NCBI GenBank assembly: GCA_009839635.1 | Contig: VXPJ01000068.1 | Span: 6,489 to 15,604 of the forward strand | Length of the DNA: 9,116 nucleotides | Source: Pseudomonadota bacterium | Lineage (GTDB): Bacteria; Pseudomonadota; Gammaproteobacteria; UBA4575 | Reading direction: 5' to 3' | Program-made: the position numbers and the translations under genes | In this document: piece by piece, positions 5,813 to 9,116 of the stretch | Numbering within the stretch: position 1 is the stretch's first letter | How the letters are laid out: every line of letters starts with the position of its first letter | Notes under the pieces: model-generated | Told to the model about the DNA's origin: nothing | The model's database searches: none | Seen by the model: the letters and a program-made list of their open reading frames with translations, nothing else

Positions 5813-7042
5813 GTGAGACACACAGTACGTTTTCTTGGCCTGGTGAGCCTGATCGCTGCATTCTGCTGGGGTTCAGCAGCCTTTGCAGGTGCGGTGACCT
5901 CCAAGGAAGAAATCATGATCAGCACTACCGGCGGCGGCATAAAGATCAAGTCGAACAATGGCAACAGCTTCGCCATCGGCGGGATGATCCAGTACGACTA
6001 TGACAGCTACGATGGCATCTGGAACTATGCTGATAATGGCGATGATGACACGGCATCAGAGTCCGAGTTTCGTCGCACACGTGTGACTTTGAAAGGCACT
6101 TCCGGTCAGGACTGGGCCTATTATCTCACGGTCGACGTCGATGAAGGCGAGGCTGAAGTGAATTCCGGATATCTTGCCTACAAGGGCCTGGCACTTGGCA
6201 AGATCTTGGTCGGTCGTTTCAAGGCACCATTCGGACTGGAAGAGCTGACCAGCGACAAATGGATCAACACCATCGAGCGCTCGCCGGCGAGCGGGCTTGG
6301 CTTCCTGGTCGGAAAACCCTCCTTCCAGGTCGCAGTCCATGGACATGGTGGACCGTTGTTTTGGCAGGCAGCTTTGATCGACGAGGACAAAGAGGATGAG
6401 GATGGCAGCGATGCATACAGCATTGCCACCAGACTCGGTGCGCATATGCCAATCGGTGAAGGCAGCTTTGTGCATCTCGCCGGGTCCTACGCCACCCGCG
6501 ATTTTGGTGATGGAGCAACGCAACGCTTCAGCACACGTCTGGGCACACACACCATCCAGTCCAGGCCGATTGATTTCAAAGACATTGGAGTTGATGACGC
6601 AGACCAGTTTGGTCTGGAAGGAGCCTTGGTGATGGGCCCGCTCTCCCTGCAGGGCGAATACCATCAGGCAGATTTTGATGCCGGCGATGAAGGCACACCT
6701 TCCGATGTTGACATAGAAGGCTCGTATGTTCAGGCAAGCTATGTGCTCACGGGAGAAACCCGTGGCTACAAGGGTAAGTCTGGCAAGTTTGACAGGGTCA
6801 AGCCCAAGGGCCCAATGGGGGCCTGGGAACTGGTCGCCAAGTATGCGGACGGTGAGCTCGATGTCGAAGCCGAGGCTGAGAAAACCGAATACGAGCTGCT
6901 GACCCTGGGTCTCAACTGGTATGCCACCAATAACGTCAGATTCATGTTGAACTACCTGGATGCCGATGCGGATCACGCGAATAACAGCGGTGATGAGGAT
7001 GACGGGCAGGCAATGTCCTTTCGTGCCCAGTACGTGTTCTGA
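5813..7042 (+). CDS. OprO/OprP-type phosphate-starvation porin
   Basis: This is an outer-membrane beta-barrel of the Porin_O_P family, which in Pseudomonas takes up phosphate (OprP) or polyphosphate/pyrophosphate (OprO). The protein has 409 residues and a signal peptide probably cut after AAFA (residue 25). It ends in RAQYVF, the terminal aromatic used for barrel assembly. Family landmarks in order: IGGMIQYDYD (55-64), EFRRTRV (85-91), GRFKAPFGLEELTS (134-147), INTIERS (151-157), LTGETRGYK (312-320), VKPKGPMGAWEL (329-340) and LGLNWYATNNVR (365-376). It starts with GTG at 5813, chosen because GGGAGG lies seven bases upstream and no in-frame ATG gives the signal peptide. A Pho-box-like promoter lies upstream, divergent from phoBR. 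The chain is strikingly acidic, with runs such as DEDKEDEDGSD (190-200), and some OprP phosphate-binding lysines appear changed (see findings), so strict phosphate selectivity is not assured. Confidence 0.92.
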   Translation: MRHTVRFLGLVSLIAAFCWGSAAFAGAVTSKEEIMISTTGGGIKIKSNNGNSFAIGGMIQYDYDSYDGIWNYADNGDDDTASESEFRRTRVTLKGTSGQDWAYYLTVDVDEGEAEVNSGYLAYKGLALGKILVGRFKAPFGLEELTSDKWINTIERSPASGLGFLVGKPSFQVAVHGHGGPLFWQAALIDEDKEDEDGSDAYSIATRLGAHMPIGEGSFVHLAGSYATRDFGDGATQRFSTRLGTHTIQSRPIDFKDIGVDDADQFGLEGALVMGPLSLQGEYHQADFDAGDEGTPSDVDIEGSYVQASYVLTGETRGYKGKSGKFDRVKPKGPMGAWELVAKYADGELDVEAEAEKTEYELLTLGLNWYATNNVRFMLNYLDADADHANNSGDEDDGQAMSFRAQYVF

Positions 7043-7071
7043 ATGACACTTGACACTTCGGTGCTTGAGCA

Positions 7072-7091
7072 AGGCCGCTTTCTGGCGGCCT
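7072..7091 (+). terminator. Possible terminator hairpin after the porin gene
   Basis: AGGCCGC, loop TTTCTG and GCGGCCT form a perfect 7-bp stem 30 bp after the porin stop codon. The following bases (CTTCTCC) are pyrimidine-rich but not a clean T tract, so termination may be weak, or the hairpin may instead protect the mRNA 3' end. Confidence 0.5.
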
Positions 7092-7398
7092 CTTCTCCAC
7101 AGGCAGGAGCCTAAAGCCCTGACGGCTTCAATTTATCGTCCCTGCAGTTCCCTGGCTCCACCCAATCACAATGCCCAAGTTCCATGTATCCTGCATCATT
7201 TCGCAATGAGCACGACGAGAAGGTTTGCTTGGTAGCCTTTTATCCAGCAGGAAAATTTTTCGACAACCGCGATTCACCCGAGCTTAGCCCAAATCGGGCA
7301 TGCAACGTCATGCCACCAATACTGGCATTCAAACTGAATAAGAAAAACGGCACTACGACCGTGATGCAGATCACGACCCCGGAACACTCGATCTAAGC
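7092..7398. other. Intergenic stretch without a convincing gene
   Basis: This stretch of about 300 bp lies between the convergent porin and DUF3859-like genes. A 70-codon frame at 7184-7396 on the plus strand has no ribosome site, signal peptide or recognisable motif, and I do not call it. A small hairpin CGTGAT-GCAG-ATCACG sits at 7360-7375. Read on the minus strand it is followed by a short ACGG/CCGT pairing and a run of five T (7347-7343), which could be a weak terminator for the minus-strand gene. Confidence 0.4.
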
Positions 7399-7872
7399 TT
7401 ACCTCAACACAACCTGGAAAACCTGCTCCAGCAGCTTCTGGTTTTCAAAGAATATGTAAAAACGATACTCACCGGGAACCAGTTCGTACTGTTCGGCAAA
7501 CTCAAAGGCCATGGTATGTGTGTAATCCAGAGCAGACGCCTCTTGCAGGATTTCGATCTTGTCGATGTACTCGCCGGTGTTGGGATGGACCATGGTCGGC
7601 ACGTGATAGATCAGATGCAGCGTGGGCTTGTCGTCAAATCCACCTCGGGACAGCCAGTAACGGATCCCGAACTTGGTTCCCAGCCGGGCCGGAATCACGG
7701 TCACGGGGTCCAGCGGTCCTTCGCTGGTTACCGTACGGTTACCTTCCTTGAACTCCTCCATGCCGCGCGAGAATATCCCGTATTCGAAATCGTAGATGAT
7801 GCGTTGCTCGTTCGCTAAGACCGAGCCTGCAGCAAGGCATATCAGGAATAAAACCGGTTTCATTTTTGTCAT
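7399..7872 (-). CDS. Small secreted protein, probable DUF3859 family
   Basis: The predicted protein has 157 residues and a clear signal peptide (MTKMKPVLFLICLAAGSVLA, cut near residue 20). The mature part of about 137 residues is rich in predicted strands. The pattern FGIRYWLSRGG in the first half and HPNTGEY, FEFAEQYELVPGEYRFYIFF and a final FQVVLR resemble DUF3859 proteins as I remember them: small periplasmic, probably Ig-like beta-sandwich proteins of unknown function. No lipobox or catalytic motif is visible. An in-frame ATG at 7923 would add 17 residues before the signal peptide and would lie upstream of a good extended -10 element, so I chose the ATG at 7872; 7863 is equally possible. 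Neither has a good ribosome site. It is divergent from dgkA and convergent with the porin. The function is unknown, and its placement beside Pho genes may be chance. Confidence 0.75.
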   Translation of the reverse strand: MTKMKPVLFLICLAAGSVLANEQRIIYDFEYGIFSRGMEEFKEGNRTVTSEGPLDPVTVIPARLGTKFGIRYWLSRGGFDDKPTLHLIYHVPTMVHPNTGEYIDKIEILQEASALDYTHTMAFEFAEQYELVPGEYRFYIFFENQKLLEQVFQVVLR

Positions 7873-7906
7873 GCCGGAATTCGTAGCATCTGAAAAGCGG
7901 GTACCA

Positions 7907-7915
7907 ATTTTACCA
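7907..7915 (-). promoter_or_regulatory. Extended -10 promoter element of the DUF3859-like gene
   Basis: On the minus strand TGGTAAAAT (7915-7907) is an extended -10 element: TG, one base, then TAAAAT, a 5-of-6 match. No clear -35 or Pho box precedes it. Transcription would start near 7900, about 28 nt before the ATG at 7872, which supports that start over the longer frame beginning at 7923. Confidence 0.45.
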
Positions 7916-7970
7916 TAGGGCATGTATGTTGATGCACAGATGATAAGGTCTCTACACTTGGTTTACCGAC

Positions 7971-8345
7971 ATGGCAGGTTCACCCCACACAGGACTTAAG
8001 CGTCTCCTTTATGCAATTTCAAACAGTGTGGCTGGTCTTCATGCTGCATGGAAAAGCGAAGAGGCCTTCAGGCAGGAACTGCTTCTTGCCATCGTGCTGT
8101 TTCCCGCCGCCTTCTGGCTTGGTGAAAACACTGCGCAGATTGCTCTGCTGCTGGCATCCGTTTCGATCGTTTTGATTGTTGAACTTCTCAACACCTGTGT
8201 TGAGGTGGTCATCGACCGCATTGGTCATGAGTATCATGAACTTTCGAAACGGGCCAAAGACATCGGCTCTGCAGCCGTCATTATCAGTTTGTTCACCTTG
8301 CTCGTGGTATGGGGCTTGATCGCTTACGCAAGGTTCTTCGAGTAA
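7971..8345 (+). CDS. dgkA: Diacylglycerol kinase DgkA
   Basis: DgkA is a small integral inner-membrane kinase that phosphorylates diacylglycerol with ATP to phosphatidic acid, recycling lipid left by phospholipid head-group transfer. The protein has 124 residues, against 121 in E. coli. The family signature is complete: AAWKSEEAFRQE (25-36) in the N-terminal amphipathic region, then VELLNTCVEVVIDRIG (70-85) with Glu71, Asn74 and Glu78, and EYHELSKRAKDIGSAAV (87-103) with Lys96 and Asp97. Three membrane helices are visible (about 37-52, 57-80 and 99-119). The trimeric enzyme builds its active sites from these residues. The start at 7971 fits the family length, although no good ribosome site is present; an earlier in-frame ATG at 7932 meets a stop three codons later. 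It lies 67 bp before ppk1, in the same direction. I see no Pho box in front of it. Confidence 0.96.
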   Translation: MAGSPHTGLKRLLYAISNSVAGLHAAWKSEEAFRQELLLAIVLFPAAFWLGENTAQIALLLASVSIVLIVELLNTCVEVVIDRIGHEYHELSKRAKDIGSAAVIISLFTLLVVWGLIAYARFFE

Positions 8346-8350
8346 CTCCA

Positions 8351-8379
8351 TTCATACCAAAAGAGGCTTCGCGTATACT
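8351..8379 (+). promoter_or_regulatory. Candidate promoter of ppk1
   Basis: TTCATA (8351-8356), a 17-bp spacer and TATACT (8374-8379) match 4 of 6 and 5 of 6 bases of sigma-70 -35 and -10 elements. Transcription would start near 8386, about 27 nt before the GTG start of ppk1. It begins just after the dgkA stop, so ppk1 may be expressed apart from dgkA. The TTCATA also resembles half of a Pho box, but I see no partner 11 bp away. Confidence 0.45.
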
Positions 8380-8412
8380 TCGCAGTAACGCACAACACTG
8401 TGGTTGCAAGAC

Positions 8413-9116
8413 GTGGACGAGCAGAATTTCGGACTTGCCGAAAATTACATCAACCGTGAACTCAGCCTGCTGAAGTTCAACACCCGTGTACTGCAACAGG
8501 CACGGGACTCCTCCACCCCTTTGCTCGAACGGCTCAAGTTCCTGTGTATATCTTGCAGCAATCTGGACGAGTTTTTTGAAATCCGTGTCGGAGGGGTCAA
8601 GCAGCATATCGAACTGGACATCGCGCATATCACAGCGGATGGAATCACACCTCGGGATTTGCTCAAGCATATTCACACAGAAGCCTCTGAACTCGTAGCC
8701 GAGCAATACCGCGTCTTCAACGAAGAACTCCAGCCAGAACTGGACGCCCAGAACATCCGTTTCATTGCCCGTGAACAGTGGACGCCCGAGCAAAGCATGT
8801 GGTTACGCCAGTACTTCCTGGACGAAGTCGAACCGGTGCTGAGCCCTCTCGGTCTTGATCCGGCCCACCCTTTTCCCCGCATCATCAACAAGGCGCTCAA
8901 CTTTATTGTCCAACTTGAAGGTCTGGATGCCTTTGGGCGCGAGGGAGAACATGCTGTTGTACAGGCGCCTCGATCCCTGCCGCGGCTGATTCGCCTGCCT
9001 GATGAAATCAACGAACAGGAAGGCGAAAACTATGTCTTTCTATCCTCGGTCATGCACGCCTTCGTAAACGAATTGTTCGAAGGCCTGACCGTCAAGGGTA
9101 GTTACCAGTTCAGGCT
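8413..9116 (+). CDS. ppk1: Polyphosphate kinase Ppk1 (partial, N-terminal third)
   Basis: Ppk1 reversibly transfers the terminal phosphate of ATP to a growing polyphosphate chain, storing phosphate in the cytoplasm. The frame is open for 234 codons to the window edge; the full enzyme is about 690-740 residues. The N-terminal domain is unmistakable: YINRELSLLKFNTRVLQQA near residues 12-30, then LERLKFLCISCSNLDEFFEIRV ending near 60 and leading into GGVKQH. Next come the helical region and LSPLGLDPAHPFPRIINKALNF near 143-164, where the middle domain begins. The catalytic histidines lie beyond the window. An in-frame stop at 8386 limits the start. I chose GTG at 8413, which gives the usual short lead before the conserved YINRELS; a TTG at 8404 is possible. 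Neither has a clear ribosome site. Its position next to the Pho genes fits linked phosphate uptake and storage. Confidence 0.94.
   Translation, partial: MDEQNFGLAENYINRELSLLKFNTRVLQQARDSSTPLLERLKFLCISCSNLDEFFEIRVGGVKQHIELDIAHITADGITPRDLLKHIHTEASELVAEQYRVFNEELQPELDAQNIRFIAREQWTPEQSMWLRQYFLDEVEPVLSPLGLDPAHPFPRIINKALNFIVQLEGLDAFGREGEHAVVQAPRSLPRLIRLPDEINEQEGENYVFLSSVMHAFVNELFEGLTVKGSYQFR

Noticed and set aside
5790..5816. An eight-codon mini-frame (ATG...TGA) whose stop overlaps the porin GTG start and which contains the porin ribosome site
   Set aside because: It has no ribosome site of its own and is too short to tell from chance; its only sense bases are those of the porin leader.
6056..7072. 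A 338-codon open frame on the minus strand, antisense to nearly all of the porin gene
   Set aside because: The plus-strand frame has a signal peptide, family motifs, a ribosome site and a terminal Phe. The antisense frame shows no recognisable domain and is a by-product of the porin's codon use.
7184..7396. A 70-codon plus-strand frame in the gap after the porin
   Set aside because: It has no ribosome site, promoter, signal peptide or familiar motif, and its codon use does not resemble the neighbours.
7929..7958. Possible dgkA promoter TTGATG, 18 bp, TACACT
   Set aside because: Both hexamers match only 4 of 6 bases and the spacing is not ideal. This is too weak to annotate.
1..9116. Mobile elements, CRISPR arrays, tRNA or rRNA genes, defence or toxin systems
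   Set aside because: Nothing in either strand shows transposase motifs, terminal repeats, regular repeat-spacer patterns, tRNA cloverleaf signatures or rRNA sequence. The window is ordinary phosphate-metabolism DNA.

Overview
The window reads as a phosphate-acquisition (Pho regulon) block from a gammaproteobacterium. Several proteins closely resemble what I remember of the Pseudomonas versions: PstS, an unusually long PstC, an OprP/OprO-type porin, and PhoB/PhoR. Base composition is moderate, a little above half G+C, and coding density is high. I see no rRNA, tRNA, CRISPR array, transposase or other mobile element. The species cannot be named from the sequence alone.

Left arm, all on the minus strand. 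Transcription runs from right to left: phoB (4744-5490), phoR (3434-4744, joined to phoB by a TAATG overlap), pstS (2324-3304), then pstC (from 2164 off the left edge). PhoR is the sensor kinase and PhoB its response regulator. PstS is the periplasmic phosphate-binding protein. PstC is one of the two permease subunits of the Pst ABC importer. pstA, pstB and phoU would be expected beyond the left edge. A good intrinsic terminator lies between pstS and pstC, so pstS should be made in excess over the permease. PstC carries a large extra domain between its first membrane helix and the permease core, and seven blade-like repeats in it suggest a beta-propeller.

Centre, 5491-5812. This is a divergent regulatory region between phoB and the porin. 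I can read a Pho-box-like 11-bp direct repeat plus a -10 element facing each way, and a perfect 13-bp A/T-only inverted repeat just in front of phoB. A third Pho-box-like promoter lies in front of pstS.

Right arm. The porin gene (5813-7042, plus strand) is followed by a short hairpin and about 300 bp without a convincing gene. Next comes a small secreted DUF3859-like protein on the minus strand (7399-7872). dgkA (diacylglycerol kinase, 7971-8345) and the first third of ppk1 (polyphosphate kinase, from 8413 off the right edge) follow on the plus strand.

Together the genes cover sensing of phosphate shortage (PhoR/PhoB), outer-membrane entry (porin), capture and uptake (PstS/PstC), and storage as polyphosphate (Ppk1). 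DgkA is a membrane-lipid enzyme that may or may not be part of the response. I do not see a wholly new system here. The points most worth a second look are the propeller-bearing PstC, the altered selectivity residues and acidity of the porin, the A/T hairpin at phoB, and the pstS-pstC terminator.
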